64,000 nucleotides of DNA, taken from NCBI RefSeq assembly GCF_000004075.3, contig NC_026660.2, positions 9,548,001-9,612,000 of the forward strand. Reading direction: 5' to 3'. A program made the position numbers and the translations under genes. Below are positions 1-29,900 of this stretch, piece by piece. How positions within the stretch are numbered: the first letter of the stretch is position 1; every line of letters begins with the position of its first letter. This DNA comes from Cucumis sativus. Its lineage: Eukaryota; Streptophyta; Magnoliopsida; Cucurbitales; Cucurbitaceae. A model generated the notes under the pieces. It was not told where the DNA came from. It did not search any database and was given only the letters and a program-made list of their open reading frames with translations.

Positions 1-120
1 ATTATTATAATTTATGAAGTGAATTTTATTTTTCTTTATGAATTGTATGATTAAAAAGGGTTAGGGTATAAGTAGAAGAAATTATAAAATTATGTTGAAA
101 TAATAATTCACCTCTTATAC

Positions 121-729
121 CATCCTTTATTGATTGATCATTGAATTCCTTGTGAGGTTGCTTTCCAAGTCTGAACTTCTAAACTCCAAAAAAGATGTCA
201 AATTAATTACCACTAAATTCAAAAGCTTAAAGTGATCAGATGGAATTACTGTATGTATATTGAAATTAGGGCAAAAAAACTGGACAAAAGAATTATTATG
301 GAGGTTGAATTGAATGGAGAAAGAAAATTATCCTAGAAGGAATTACCTGAAGATGACTTTTGAGATGGTAGAGAGTGAGACCCTTGACACCCATAACCCG
401 CATGATGGTCTTAGGGGTAGCTTCTGCCAAAGAAATATGGGATACAAATATAAGCCATAAGAGAATGAACGAGGAAAACAAAAAAAAAATTAATAGTAAG
501 AAACAGCTGCATATGTGAAGAAGTTAGTGAGAGAGATATGAGAGAAAGTGTGAATACTATCAGGGCCACCAAGTTGAGTGACAGCGTCGACAAAGCGCTC
601 GTGGAGCTCGACGGTCCAACGGAGACGGGGTTTGGGGTCGGTGGTGAGGACGAGACCGGAATCGCCTTGAACACACATTGGCCTGTCATGAGAAGTCATA
701 GAGGAAGGTTTCTTGGTGGCATGGTACAT
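121..729 (-). CDS. APL: APL-like MYB-CC (GARP) transcription factor, 5' part only
   Basis: Three coding exons: 729-558, 423-347 and 178-121, joined by GT-AG introns that keep frame. The gene continues past the left edge of the window, so only about 102 residues are visible. The N-terminus has the APL-like stretch MCVQGDSGLVLTTDPKPRLR, then the MYB-like/GARP helix-turn-helix (WTVELHERFVDAV, then ATPKTIMRVMGVKGLTLYHL, then KSHLQKFRLGKQ). This is the DNA-binding domain of the PHR/PHL MYB-CC group. The later coiled-coil (MYB-CC) domain lies outside the window. In Arabidopsis, APL specifies phloem identity in the nucleus, and the N-terminal segment matches APL better than PHR1 as I remember them. 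The start at 729 gives the conserved MYHATKKPSS-type N-terminus. The promoter would be rightward of 730. Confidence 0.
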
Positions 730-3519
730 TCTGAATAATTTTTTTTTTTTTTTTCTTTTTCTCTGTTTGGGGGTTTTTCTTTTTTTTTCTTTTCTTTATT
801 TTCTTGGAAGGCTAAGGCAGAGAGATGTGTCTCTGTGGGAATACTCTGAAGAGATTCAAGAACAAATGCGAGATGGGAAATAAGGAGAGATTGGAATAAG
901 GTCCCTTTTTATTTTATTTTATTTTTAATTTATATGCCATCAAAAACAACAAAGAGAGACTATCGAAATTACTTTGTTGTTATTATTATTATTTAAATTT
1001 TCAATCTTTTACTTTGCCAAAGGAATCTACCTCTTTCTTTCTCTCTCATATAAGAATTTCATTTTTAATATTATTGTTGTTAGTTCTATAGTTGATTTGA
1101 TGAAAATATATATCAATAATAAAATATGGATGTCCATACATGTTTCTAAAGAAAAAGTTATTTGTATAATAAATTCAAATGAATTAGATTAGAATATCAT
1201 ATTATTGGTTATTATATACTTTTAATTGTTGAATTAATTTTATTACATATACTTTTAACACATCTTAAATACGATATTAAAAGTAAAAGTGTGTCAACCT
1301 AGTTGAAAGATTCATGTGCATCTTTTTTATCCCTCAACTCTACTTACCTACGTTCTTCATTAAAAAAAGTAAAATGGCTAGAATTGAACAATTAAAAATA
1401 TATAAAATTATTGAAAAGAAAATGCATGATAGTTTAGCTAATGAAATTTTCAATTAATAAGTATAAATTTTGTACTTTGTTATTCATAATTGTATTAAAT
1501 GTGAGCTTAGTCTCTCATGATATTATCCAAACAACGAAAATGTTAGCATGTCGATGAACATTAATACATGAATACAAGAAGGGCAAGAATTAGGTAAACT
1601 CACATAGACACGTTTTTTTTTATTATTATTTGTTATTTACAAAGCATATATTAAACTTTTTTGTCAATCGTCTATGGTTTTTTATTTCTTAGGATATATT
1701 AAATGTGAACGTTTGGTTTTACGATGTCGTAGAGGAAGTAGAGATGCCTTTTAACTATTAACGGTGTTTACATTTGGGTCTTATCGACGGTTTTGTGACT
1801 TGAAAAGGAAGTTTAACTTCAAAATGTAATTTTGTGAATTTTGTACTCATCAAAACAACTATTCATAATTAAGGTTTTCAAAAGAATAAAAACTACCATC
1901 AAACTTTTATGTTATTCTACCAAATTAACTTTACTCTCCAAATTTCAATGATTGTGTCTAATTAAATAAAATTAGTTTTTGATTTTAAGAAGTGAGCTTT
2001 CAACCACTTTCATATATCCAATCAATACATGATGACTTATTGGAATTCTTTAAAATTTTTGGAGTTAATTTGAGGGAGTGACTTAATTTATAAAAAATAC
2101 ATTTGTGTTTGTATATTGAGATGCACTTATTTTTGTAGAACGTATTCAAATGTTCCATCAAAAGTTGACACGTGGTTAATTTGTCTAATAAAAATCTATG
2201 AATTTATAAGATTTGATACGTCGATACAAAGTTCCTTCTAATTATAACCTATACATATATACTCATTTGGTTGTGACACACATGCAAATGGTATATGATT
2301 TTAATTTTCCAAGTTCTAGGAAACTATTGGATTTATATTTTAGAAAAACGATTTGTCCTGCATATAATCATTCAATCGTTTTATGAGAAACTTTTCATTG
2401 CAAAAGAAGGTTAACTAAATAATCGATATGTTTTAGTAACAATTTATAATGTCATGTTAATTTACTCTATCTAGAGATCAAGTTATTATTATAAATTGAA
2501 GGCAGTTAAAATGAACAGTATGTTACCTGACATTCTACGCCAAGTTCATATATATGGAGTTTTACTATCTCAACAACGGATAATAAACCACGTAAATTTT
2601 GTGTCAATCTTTATTGTCTATATTTTCTTACAAGAACTTTTTATAAAATCTTTATCTAACGGCAACACATATAGAGACTATTTTATAAGACTTTGGCAAA
2701 CCAATAACACTAAATTCTAACTTTTAAAACCGTAGAGATCACTAAATTCTTACTTTTTTCAAACGATAGGTAATCAAACTTGCAATTTAACCTAAATTTA
2801 ATAATATCTTCTTTTTCGGTTAGTTAGGTAACATAATAAACACCCTTCCATTAGTTAAATACTAAGAACTAAAATTAAAAAAAGGGTTTGAAGATTCAAT
2901 ATCGTAGATGTGGAAATTAAGAAAGGAAGAAGAAAGAACAGATTCTTGGGGTCATAGTTTGGATGGATGAGATTGAAAGCTCCAAAAAAACAAAAGCCAA
3001 AGTGTAAAACAAATTAAAGAAAGAGAGGAGAGAACAAATTCCATTTAACTTTAAGCTTCTCTTTGAGTTATTTTTTTATCATGTGAGAAAGATGAATATA
3101 TATTTCTAGGCTCTAAAAAACATTAAAAGAAAGTCTACATATATACATATGTGTATATATATATATTTGTTTGAGCTTTAAATTTGATGAGCCATGGGGA
3201 GAGGCCCATCACCAAGCACATATAGCACACACAATATCATGGTGGAGGACCTACCTCTACTTACTATACTTTCATTTAATTTGCTTTTCTTTTTCTTTTA
3301 TATAATATGTTCTAAAGTTTTCTTGTTGGGAATCAAAAAATTTATCTTCCCTTTCGTTTCATCCACTTTAATGGGGAAGTTCTAAAAGATAATGACATTG
3401 TGTCTCTCTCACAATTTGCATGCATTCAAAACAAATGTTAAAAAGTTAGTTTACTAATCTTACACTTTATGTTTTTTTTTCTATTTAGTATGTGAAGTGA
3501 ACGTAATATTTTACAAATA

Positions 3520-3610
3520 TAGTAAAATTGTATTAGTTATCCATTACAGATATTGATATATTACTATCATGTATCACTGATAGACTTTGACATTTTGCTA
3601 TTACTCAAAA
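3520..3610. repeat. dispersed small repeat with GATAGA cores, copy 1
   Basis: It contains ATCACTGATAGAC and TTTTGCTATTA, flanked by AT-rich sequence. The same words, in related order, recur at 4,330-4,560, 25,405-25,580 and 46,735-46,870. Edges are approximate. It is non-coding and the class is unknown. The nested short palindromes would suit a MITE remnant. Confidence 0.
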
Positions 3611-4329
3611 CTCCTTTTTCTATATAAAATGGTTTTCTTAATGAAAAGTTTTGAAATCAAAATAGACACCGACCTAAAGATTCATAGAACGTAACGCTCA
3701 TCTAACTACAAGAAAAAAGAAGTGGTTGAAATCAACAAATGAATTGAAGCTTCTCCAAGGTCAAACAACTATAAAATTGTTAAAAGAATGTTAATTTTTC
3801 ACCTTTTTTTTTCTCTTTCATGTTTATTTCTCTTAATGGTTTCAAATGGATTATTAATGAAATTTGATAAGCAAAGGGAAAAGAAAAAAAAGAGGCCAAT
3901 GAAATAAACTAAAATATAGGGAATCCCATGTTTCCTTCTTTGACAATTAAAGGAAGATATTCCTATGCCAATGTTTGTGTATGAACACATTGAGGGCTCT
4001 ATGGTGTCCTCCATATTTAATCAATTAAACATTATTTTTTATGATATACAATACTTTCCCCTTGTTAAGAATAATTATTTGACTAAAATGGTTTTTGGGG
4101 TGTAATCTTTGTGGTTAAAGATATATATATAGCCATGAATACAATGGATTGTTAAACGTATGATGTGAAATTGTTAGCGTGAGTTTATTTTAGGGTTCTA
4201 TTCCAAATAATCCATACGAAATGAAAGTGTTACCTTTCTTCGCAAATTTGTCTTATTTCGTCAAATTGAATTAAACTAAGGTAATTCTAGCATGTAGCCC
4301 TTTTCAGATTAATAATTAAATGTGTATAA

Positions 4330-4560
4330 ACATTTAAAAAAAATTGCAAATATAGAAAAGTTTACCGATGGTAGAATATATCGCTAATAGATCTTTATTA
4401 GTGATAGACTCTATAGTTGATAAATTTCTATTAACAATATGGTCTACCATGGTTAAACTTTGAGTTTAATCCAAATTTTGTTATATTTATATAAATTATT
4501 TATAAATATTTTAATGTCTTTTTGCTATATTTGAAATTGTCTCGTTAAACTATCTTACCA
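4330..4560. repeat. dispersed small repeat with GATAGA cores, copy 2
   Basis: It contains TTAGTGATAGACTC, TGGTCTACCATGG and TTTTGCTATATTTGAA, plus AAATATTTTAA. It shares these words with three other places in the window. It is the longest copy near the APL promoter. Edges are approximate. Confidence 0.
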
Positions 4561-5826
4561 TTAAACTTAAGTCCATTCTTTTGAATTGATGTGAGTTTTT
4601 ATTCGTATCCTTAATAAAATACAACTCACTTTCATTTAAAAACAATGTTAAAAAGAATAGAATTTCAACTAACACACCTCCACCCAATTCTTTTTCTTTC
4701 TTTCTTTCTTCTACTTCTTTTTTTTTTTTTTTTTTTTGGTTAATCACTCTATTTTTTGACAAGCACATCCTCACCCATGTTCAATAATAATAATAATAAT
4801 AAAACAGCATTTTCAATCAAAATTGGAGATTCTTCTTGAGGGCTTTTAAGGTAATTAAATAATAATAATAATACAATGAAACTAATGCAAATATCAAACT
4901 TTGAAACATATTCAAGCAAAGTTAGGTTTAACCTTTAAAGCCTATTAAATTAACAAAATACCATAGAAATAAAAAAGGAAGAAGAAGAAGAAAAAGAAAA
5001 GGTGGGTTCGTTTGGTGTGGAGAACATTTTTGCTTGAATTTTAAGCATCTTTTTCAGGAGAATTATTCTTAGTTCTTTTTAAATGAATATATTCCTTCGA
5101 ATTTGAACCTTTGAGACCCATAACTTTTTATCCAATTTCTCTACATTTGTCATGTACGGCTTCATTAATCATCATATTATTTTCTTCTTCAATTTCATTT
5201 AGGTCTTAATTACCCTTATCCTATCAACCTATTCAACTGCCCCCTCAACCCTATTGTTATTTTTTTTTTTTTCATTACTTAAGTGTTAAGAAACTACTGT
5301 TCGGGTCAAGGTCGAGGTTGGGGTACTACACAAGCAAAAAAACTCAAGAAGCTACCTTGATCGAGCGTATTACAAAAAGTTCGTCAAGAGATAGTTTTGA
5401 AAATAGTTTCTTAGAATTGTCTATCAAGTCTAAGTGAATTGGTTCATTTTTTTCAACTTTTAAGTTTTTCAAGGTAATTATTTAAGTTTTTTTAAGATTT
5501 TAAGGTGCTTATTATTTATCCGTGTAATTAACACTTTTAGTACTAATAATTAAGTTCGTATCAACTTTTTCAAAGAATTGCAAAGAGTGAAAAGTTTTAT
5601 GTTTGCTATGTTAACAAAAAAATTTACATTGTTTTATTTGTACATACTTTCAATGTTATTGTTTTATTAACCACTGCTTTATTAAAAGAAGACTAAGGAA
5701 ACACTCAATCAAATCAAAATGCTGTTTATTACTAAATCGAGCTCGCAGAATTGTTTTACAAAAACAGGGGAAAAGAAAAACAGAAATGAACTTGACTTAT
5801 GGGCCTCGCTTATCTGATTTTTTGGG

Positions 5827-5842
5827 TCACTGGGCCCAGTGA
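5827..5842. other. perfect 16-bp palindrome in the SSADH 3' region
   Basis: TCACTGGGCCCAGTGA is a perfect inverted repeat 55 bases downstream of the SSADH stop codon (minus-strand sense). More GGGCC/GCCCA words surround it at 5,801-5,860. It probably lies in the 3' UTR or just beyond. It could form a hairpin in RNA or be a paired TCP/site II-like word. No function is proven. Confidence 0.
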
Positions 5843-5896
5843 GAAAAAAGCCCAAGCCCATTTTTCTTGCCGGACGAGTTCATTGCTGATTGCTCA

Positions 5897-21856
<15,960 letters not shown>

Positions 21857-22949
21857 TGTCGATATCTGATGATGATTCTTGTTCTTTGGAATTCAAAAAT
21901 GGGTGAAGCAATTTAGAAATGAAATTAAAGACTCATCGTCCTCGGCCTAACAAAAAAAAAAACAATTGATACTCATCTTGTACGTTGAACATGTGTCCAT
22001 ATTATATACATCGCGTTCGCAAATCAAAGAAAGATCTACAATTTAAAATTAGTCATCAGTGGCTGGCTGTGGCAGCACTACACTCCGCAGTTTGTTTTGA
22101 ATTTGGTTGAATACTTTCTTAGAAATATTCCACTTTTTTTAACGTCTTCCTTTTTGGCTTTTCATTCCTTTTTCCTTCCTTTGTTTAAATTATTCTTAGA
22201 AAAACCCTCAGTCATGCGATTTCAATTTTAAGGCTTTCTCTTCTTTCAATTCTTGTTCTGTGAACTTGGTTTTGTGATTTATTGAGGTTCCATTTTTTTT
22301 TCTATATGGAGTGTATTTATTTGTTTCTTCCCTCTTTGATTTCACCTTGGAAAAAAAAAAACAATAGGGTTTTCGAAAAAAGAAATAGAAAGTTATTTTT
22401 AAAAAATCACGTGAAAATGGAGGGACACAGAAGATTAGGTAAGATTGTAACACATAGTTATTCATTGTATAAAGTATGATTGAAATGAGGGTTAAGAAGA
22501 AGCACATGGTTGTGCACTCACTTTTTCAACCGTCAGATTGTGGCTTTAAATGGTTGTGTGGTTCATTGGTAGGAGGGAACACTTGTAAAGATGGGAATTT
22601 TGTGTTAAAAAATCATAGGTTTAGTCTCAAACGTGAGCTTCCGAGTCTACTGCAATTTCTTCATCTTTTCTACTGATTTTTTCTCTCAAATTTTAAAAAC
22701 TTTTTAAACTCGGGTTCTCGATGACATTTTATTAAATACGTAACTTTTTCTAACGTTACTTTTATACATTGTCAACAATGTATATTTAATAACAATGAAA
22801 AATTATTAAAAAAGAGTAATTATAATTATGTGAAATTTTCAAATCAATTAATTGATGATGACTCTAAGAACGGAGAGGGTATGGAAAAAGAATTCTAAAT
22901 GTAATCCATCGATGGAAGTTTGTAAGGTTTGACATTGTTTTTATTATGT

Positions 22950-24640
22950 TTGTTGTTGTTTATGTCCTAAAACTCGTATATAGTAAATATAATTCATTGA
23001 TCGTTATTACTAAAGTGTTATTATTTCAGTAAGTGTTATTGCATTATTAGTTTTGTCTTAATAACCTAAATCCAATAAACTAACATCATAAGTTTTTTAT
23101 AAGTCTTGAACAGTATGTAAAGACATACAATGATCAATGTTTAAGATCAGCTTAAAGGGTCTATAGTATAGGGATAAGGTTGAGTACCTTATTCTGGTAA
23201 CACTATGGATACAGTTCACTTTGTATTTGATACAAACGCAATGATCTAATACGTTCGTGTAGGTGACATGCGAGTGAGGGTATCATATGCAATGAGTTTG
23301 CATAAGACCGAACTACGAAATAGTAACCACTAGATGTAACTCCGTTAACTAGTTGAGTTTACACTTCATTAGGATGACATAGATAACTTAGTCTTAATCT
23401 TGATAGTGTTATGAATTTTTGTTCGGACAAAATTGTTCTTTGATTTGTACGGATGAAAGTGACCAGATTATCGACTCAATATGCTTATCATTTTGGGGAT
23501 AAGATCGAGTGAGGAGTTGAAAACATAATCACACAATATGGAATTCACTCATTCCCGACTTTAAGGTAAGTAAATGAGTGTTTCTTTAAATGATGTCTCC
23601 GAAACTTGAACAAAGGACCCTACTCTCTCTATAGCATTAGAGGGGTTTCTATTTTTTGGTTGAACCATAAACATGTCATTCGTTAGAGGAACAACTAGTA
23701 TTTGAGGACCAGGAATAACACAGGGGTAAAACGGTAATTTGATCCAGCTAGTGTTATGAACACTTGTTAATGACCAACTTACTGTTATTGGTCTATATCA
23801 ATGGACACATAAATATATCTATATTGAGAATAGTTCAGCTCTGAGTATTTAGTGTAGTGTACATACAATTAACGAATATTGACTAATGTGGTTAATGAGT
23901 TTTGTCAATCAATCTCATATCGTTGTAGCTTCTGATCTGTAGATTCATTAGGTCTCATTCCTAGCTAGTAAAGAGTAATGAGATTTATTTGTATCCGTTA
24001 TAATTTGAAATGTCCAAATTTACTTTTGAAATTAGTATAATGTATGATGATATATTATAATATAAAGTTTATATTTTAATTAAATGTTATTATATAAATT
24101 TAATTTTAGATATAATTCAAAATTAATTTATGAAAGATGAAATGTTTGAATGAGTTCATATATTAATTTAATGTGAATTAGATTCATTTTAAAACTATAA
24201 ATTAAAGTTTAATGGGTATATGATACACGTTAAAACTATAGGTTATAAGAGTGATTTATATTTGAATATGATTTAAATTTGAATTAAATTAATTATAAGA
24301 TATTTAATTTAACAATTAATTAATTGGAGAATTAGTTAATAGTTTAGTTTAATTTTATTTGATTTAATTAAATTCATTAAACTAAAACGGTAGATCATGT
24401 GAGATATATTCATTTAAATTAAGGAAACCCTCAACTAACCTCTCAAGACAAGCCTTCTCGTCTAGTGAAGACCAAAACGCTTAGCACACTTAGAGGTTAT
24501 CCAACCCTTCTCGACCACACATCCTCCCTTGTGTTTGGTTGTCTAGCTCATATCAACACGTCCAAATAATCTCTTTAGAGGTTATCCTACCAAGCCCAAA
24601 ACGCCTAGTTTGTGGACTTAGCCAAAATTTTCACTTTTGG
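22950..24640. mobile_element. probable LTR-like block of a degraded retrotransposon
   Basis: From about 22,950 (TGTTTATGTCCTAAAACTCG) to about 24,640 the base composition is more mixed than its surroundings, without a coding frame. It carries stretches such as GTAGGTGACATGCGAGTG and GTACGGATGAAAGTGACC, which I remember from long retrotransposon LTRs in cucurbit genomes. No second LTR copy, primer site or protein domain is visible here, so it would be a solo or partial LTR. Boundaries are rough. Confidence 0.
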
Positions 24641-25404
24641 AACTTAACCTCTTTTACTTTTTAACAATCTTTTCTTAGTTTTCCTTCTTCCCATCTACCA
24701 TAACACACTTAAAATGACACTTCTTAAGCTTACTTTTCATCTTAACTTCACTTAAAATTAACCTCTCAAGCATCTTTGAAAAACTCAAGTTTCTTAAGGT
24801 TTGGGGTTTCCATCTATATTTGTACATCCCACCAAAATTTCCATAATAACTTATCATGTAAAAAAAAAAAAAAAGATCCTTTAATTTTTATAATATTTTA
24901 ATATAAGTGGTAAGAAATAATGCACAAAAATAGATAATGTTTAGAATGTAATCAAAATTATTCGCTTGGATTTTGGGTTTTGAAGGTACCTAAACTTGGG
25001 TATATCAAGCACATTTTAAATCTATTGTGTGTGAGTTTTTTACTTACCCTCTCCTTTCACATTCCTTCTTCCTCTTACTATTATTCTATTTCATTGTCCT
25101 CTTCTTTTTTCCTTTTTACTTCTTGCTCACTTCTAACTTTTTTATTATTATTATTTTTCTCTTTTTTCTTATTTATTATTCTACAATATGTTTATGCTCT
25201 TTTTATTTTTTCAATTTTTATATGATTTATTGTTTATAAAACTAAATTTATATTATTTAGTTAAAATTAAATTACTAATGTTAAATTTAATTAATTATAA
25301 AAATGATTAGGAATTAGATTACATTTAATATGACTTTAGTAAATATATTATTTAGTTCATTATAATTATAAACTACTCAGTTTTTAAATATTAATAATTA
25401 AAGC

Positions 25405-25580
25405 ATAATTTTTAATAATGGTAGATTTTACAAAATATTTATAATCTATAACAAATTTTATCACTAATAGTAATTGATATGCTATAATAATAGTGATTGA
25501 TTTACTATAGTGATAGAAGACTATATAGTGATGAAATTTAAAATTTTGCTATATCTGGTAAATATTTTAATTTCTTTTAC
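25405..25580. repeat. dispersed small repeat with GATAGA cores, copy 3
   Basis: It contains ATCACTAATAGTAATTGAT, TATAGTGATAGAAGAC and TTTTGCTATATCTGG with AAATATTTTAA. It shares these words with copies near 3.5, 4.4 and 46.8 kb. It has several short internal inverted repeats. Confidence 0.
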
Positions 25581-26194
25581 TATTTTAAAAAATGCCTTAT
25601 AAATAAGATTATTATTGGAGTTATTAATTAATTGATTTTTATCCATACATTTATTTTTAATAATTAATTAAAATGAATAGTAATTAAAAAATTGATATTA
25701 ATTCATATAAACTAATCAAGCTACATGGTCACTCAATCTAGATAATAATATATTAGTTTAGGAAAAATATGAAACAAACGAGTAAATCTTTATCGAAATT
25801 TTCATGATTAACTAAGTGGATAAAAAAACAAGTTGTTTTCTATGCTTTTTCGTCTATGGTTTTTTTTTAATCAAAGATGCATCCAATTTTAATAACAACT
25901 AACATCAATCAGACCTTTGATGTCGAGATTTAGTATAGTTTAAAAGCTTTGAGGTCAAATTCTGAATGAATATTTTCGTTGTGTTTGTATACCACTGTGT
26001 TGGTTGCAAATACAATATTTTCTCACCACGATATTTATATATTGCAGTTGTCAAAATTAGTGGTCTAATTTATTTCACTACAACGTGTTTCAATTTTATT
26101 TGTTAATGCTTTGGTTTTACGATGTAAGGTTTTTTCGTTTTTTTGTTTTTCTTTTCTTTCAAAGTTAGACCTACCTTACATAAATCTTTTAGGA

Positions 26195-26970
26195 TTAGAG
26201 TTACTAAGAGTTTGTTTGGTAGAGAATCTAGATTATGTTTTATGTTTTTAGATTCACTAAGTATATGCGTGCGTTTGACAGACAATTCTAATTTTAATTC
26301 TGAAAATTGTTTTCAAATTTTGTGATTCAAACACAAACTTTGAGAACAATATGTTTTGATTAAATTCTAAATTTAAATTTTACATTTTGAATCGTAGAGT
26401 TATATTAAATACATATAAATTCGTTTAGAAATACTTATAAACTTGATTCGATTCTTTTAATATAATATGTATTATGTAACTATTATAATAAAATAATAAT
26501 TACATAAATATTTTAGGTGACATTGCAACTTTGGTCCCTTCAATTTTAGAAAAACAAAACTTAATTTATATGATTTTTAATTAGAATTTAGTTCAATTTA
26601 TTTGATAAAATAATATATAATAGCTAGTCCTAGAAATTATTTATAAAGGTTATTCAACCCACAAGAACTATTTATACGAGATTTTTATCAAACTATATAG
26701 ACTAAACTCTTATTTTCTTCAAAGAAATTAACTAAATTTGTGATTTAACTAATTTTTAAAAATAATTATATTCATAAATTAATTAATAATAGCTTAGGGT
26801 CAACTAAATTTTAGTAGATAAGTAGGATTAGTTTTATAATTTATATATCAAACACATTTAAACATTTTTTGAAAAAATTTGATTCCAATTTTCGATGACA
26901 AAAACATAAAATACGACTCGATACTGTTAATTGAATCTCTTGTTTTCAGATTTTCTATCAAACGTATCCT
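26195..26970. mobile_element. possible TIR element (MITE-like), degraded
   Basis: The left end reads GTTTGTTTGGTAGAGAATCT. The right end, reverse-complemented, reads CGTTTGATAGAAAATCT, giving imperfect terminal inverted repeats about 750 bp apart. The interior is AT-rich and non-coding. No clear target duplication was found, so this is a weak call. Confidence 0.
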
Positions 26971-29900
26971 AAAAATTTATGTTTTTGTTTTTTCCTTTTC
27001 AATAAAGGGAATTAAAGAAAACCAACAGCACCCTAACTAAAGTCATATTTAAATTTTAATGAAAATTTTAGATTATTAATTACAAATACATGGTATTGAT
27101 CTAATTTACATTTTAAAATAGGTTTGTAAATACCATGTATTTGTGGGTATATTTTTTAATTAGAGATATAAGAATAATCTGAATAACTCGACAATCCAAC
27201 ATTCAACCCATATTATAAGGGTGTGTTCCGCCTAAAATAGAAGAAACAAAGGAACTATGGAATGTGTAAAAGCTAGAGAGATAGTTGATTATGTCAAAAA
27301 TAAACCATACCATATTTGCCATTGTCCACACGAGATTTTCAGATAAATGCAATTCATGAAATTGAGCTTTGTATATTGATTTATAATATAATTGATGCAA
27401 TCTTCAATATTTACTCATTTGATGTTTTCTCTCGAATACAATTTAATGCTGAGAATTTCTTGTTTTTTTATCTTCAAGAAGTTGTGGTTGCAAATCAATT
27501 TAAGTTTCAATCTTCTGAAATTCAATGAAGGTTTAATCTTCCAAGTTTTCAATCTTGGTAATCTCAAAAGTTTGAATCTTCAATTCTTCGAAGCATCAAT
27601 TCTTTCCAACCAAATATTTTTCAAAATGAATGGCAATGTCTCTAATTAATTTATAGAGAATTTTCATGGGCTTTATGTGGACTTAGGTTTGGAATCATTT
27701 GATTGTTGAGCTTAGGTCCATATGCTAGTTAGACTTGAGCTTGGACCAATTTGCTGGTTGGACTTGGGTTTGAGCCTATTATTTCTTTGGTCCAATTTTT
27801 CAATATGAAGTTTGAATTGGGTTAGATATGAGAAGACTTAATTATCCAAGCCCACATAAACTCAATCAAATTATAATTATCATAATCGTGTAATGACGTG
27901 TGGGATTTAATTTGTCAAAATTTCTTGTTCAACAATCTTATGAATGAAGATACTATTTCATTATCTCATTAGTTGATTTTTTCTATATTTTATTGGTAAG
28001 CTTTCATGCCACATTTTTAATACAATAGGCTGATGTTAATCTTAAATTATACAATTAAACATATATAAGAGAGTAACACTAAGCAATTATTTTCATAATA
28101 CTTAGTGTACCCTACTTGTTCCTTGATGTATATGGGAGGGTTGCTAGCTCCCTTGAACTTACTAAACCCTATTTTAGAAAAATCCATGTAGTACTTTATG
28201 ATGTTAAACTATTTTCAGTTATACCATTTTATGTTGATAACTTCTGAAAATTAAACTATTTGAAATTTATACAATACTATCGTAGAGGGGTTGACATCAA
28301 TTTAAAGAAACACTTAAGTCATCTAATAAAAACAAAAGAATAAAAAAAAAATTTAACCACAATCTAAGAAGTTGAATGAAAATATTTAAGAACTATTATC
28401 TATTTCTACTTTTCGTCAATCACTTATTGGAGTGTTATATAAGTTTATTGTCAATAAGCCGATAATAACGTAATATAATTCTAAATTTGTAAAGTTGCAT
28501 CCACTTTTATCTTAAATTTTCAATTTCATCAAATTGATTTATAGTTTTACATGGGTATTACAATTTTTCAATCACACCTTTCAACTTTCACCATTTTTAT
28601 TTTAAAATTACAGTCTTAAATAATAAAATCTTGAAAGATAATTTCAGTAAGCCATAACATAAATGAACTCTCTAACAATTAGAATTAGCTAGACTATCCA
28701 TACAATGAACAATGATAAAATAGAATTTTTCCCAAGCTCTCGTGAAAGCTCGTAAGAAGTTCATTAATGAAGGAATTTGACTGACTAAAAGTCGGTCATT
28801 AAATTCATTATTCAAAAGTTTAATCACCTATAACCAATTATAATATGTTTCACCTCAAGTTAAATAAAGTATACCAGACATTCAATGATGGTCGTAAATT
28901 CTTAAAAATCAAACACAACAAAGATGATTACATAATGCAAAAGTAATTTTAGTTTGATTACTACGCAAATTAACCATAAAAAAGCTTTACGAACAAATCA
29001 TGAATTTCAACAAAAGTATAGTTTCAATGTCATTTTTTGTATTCTATAAACTTTGTATAAATACATAAATACATACATAATTTTAATTCTTCAAATACAT
29101 GGGAATCCTTTTAAAGATCTTTCAAAGTAAAGTTTATTTATTCAATAAGAAAAATTTCCACCACTTAATTCCATTTAAAAGTTGAATTTGATAAAATAAA
29201 AAAAATGTGACACATTTAGACACAAAAAACTTGTGTGTTATATGAATAAAATAATAATAATATTGGAATATTAAACCCTTCATATGAGATAATAATTTTA
29301 GTACTTTATTATTCCCATTTATTTAGATTTTACTAAAAAAAAAACATTTGTTTAGATTTCAATTAAATTTTTTTGCACAATAATGTTAATAACTCAATAA
29401 TAAATTAAATACCAATGGATGATTGAGTCAACGAACCTAAAAGGAGAAAGAGTCGTCCCACCAACCCTAAAATTACGACTCTACCCCTATCTTCGTCAAC
29501 CGTCAAACTTATTATTATTATTATTTTAATTCAGAGGAAAAATAATAAAGATAAGCCTTTTTTTAAAAAAAAAAAATCAATTTTCTTCTTTCTTTCTTCT
29601 ATATTTTCGGAAAGGAATGGTCAAGGCTTCAAAAACAATTATTAAAAATACTAAAAACACACACTCATTTCTTAAATATTAAAAAAATAAATCACTTTGC
29701 ACAAAATAACAAAAGTAATAAACAAGACTAAAATTAGAAAGAAAAAATAATAATTAATGAACTTAACTCAGGAGGCTTATCAAATTTCATTCTTATCCTT
29801 TCAATTTCATCTAAAGTTATATCTAAATATCTATAAACTTAGATTAATTATTGAAATTTGCAAGTGAGCTTAATTGAATATAGCTTATTCTTATCTAGAT

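Larger units (their letters stand above)
730..5896. other. intergenic region between the APL-like gene and the SSADH 3' end
   Basis: AT-rich non-coding sequence with no ORF I can recognise. It should hold the APL 5' UTR and promoter (rightward from 730, starting with T-rich tracts at 737-805) and the SSADH 3' UTR near 5,700-5,896. It also holds short AAT microsatellites near 4,786 and 4,859, a T-tract near 4,720-4,737 and two members of a dispersed repeat (listed separately). Confidence 0.

Noticed and set aside
3184..3212. TGATGAGCC...GGCCCATCA stem-loop near the APL promoter
   Set aside because: Short imperfect stem with no match to a known miRNA and no extended foldback arms.
24980..25239. 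Open frames of 70-81 codons rich in Phe, Leu and Ser
   Set aside because: Pyrimidine-tract translation only; no transmembrane gene family matches.
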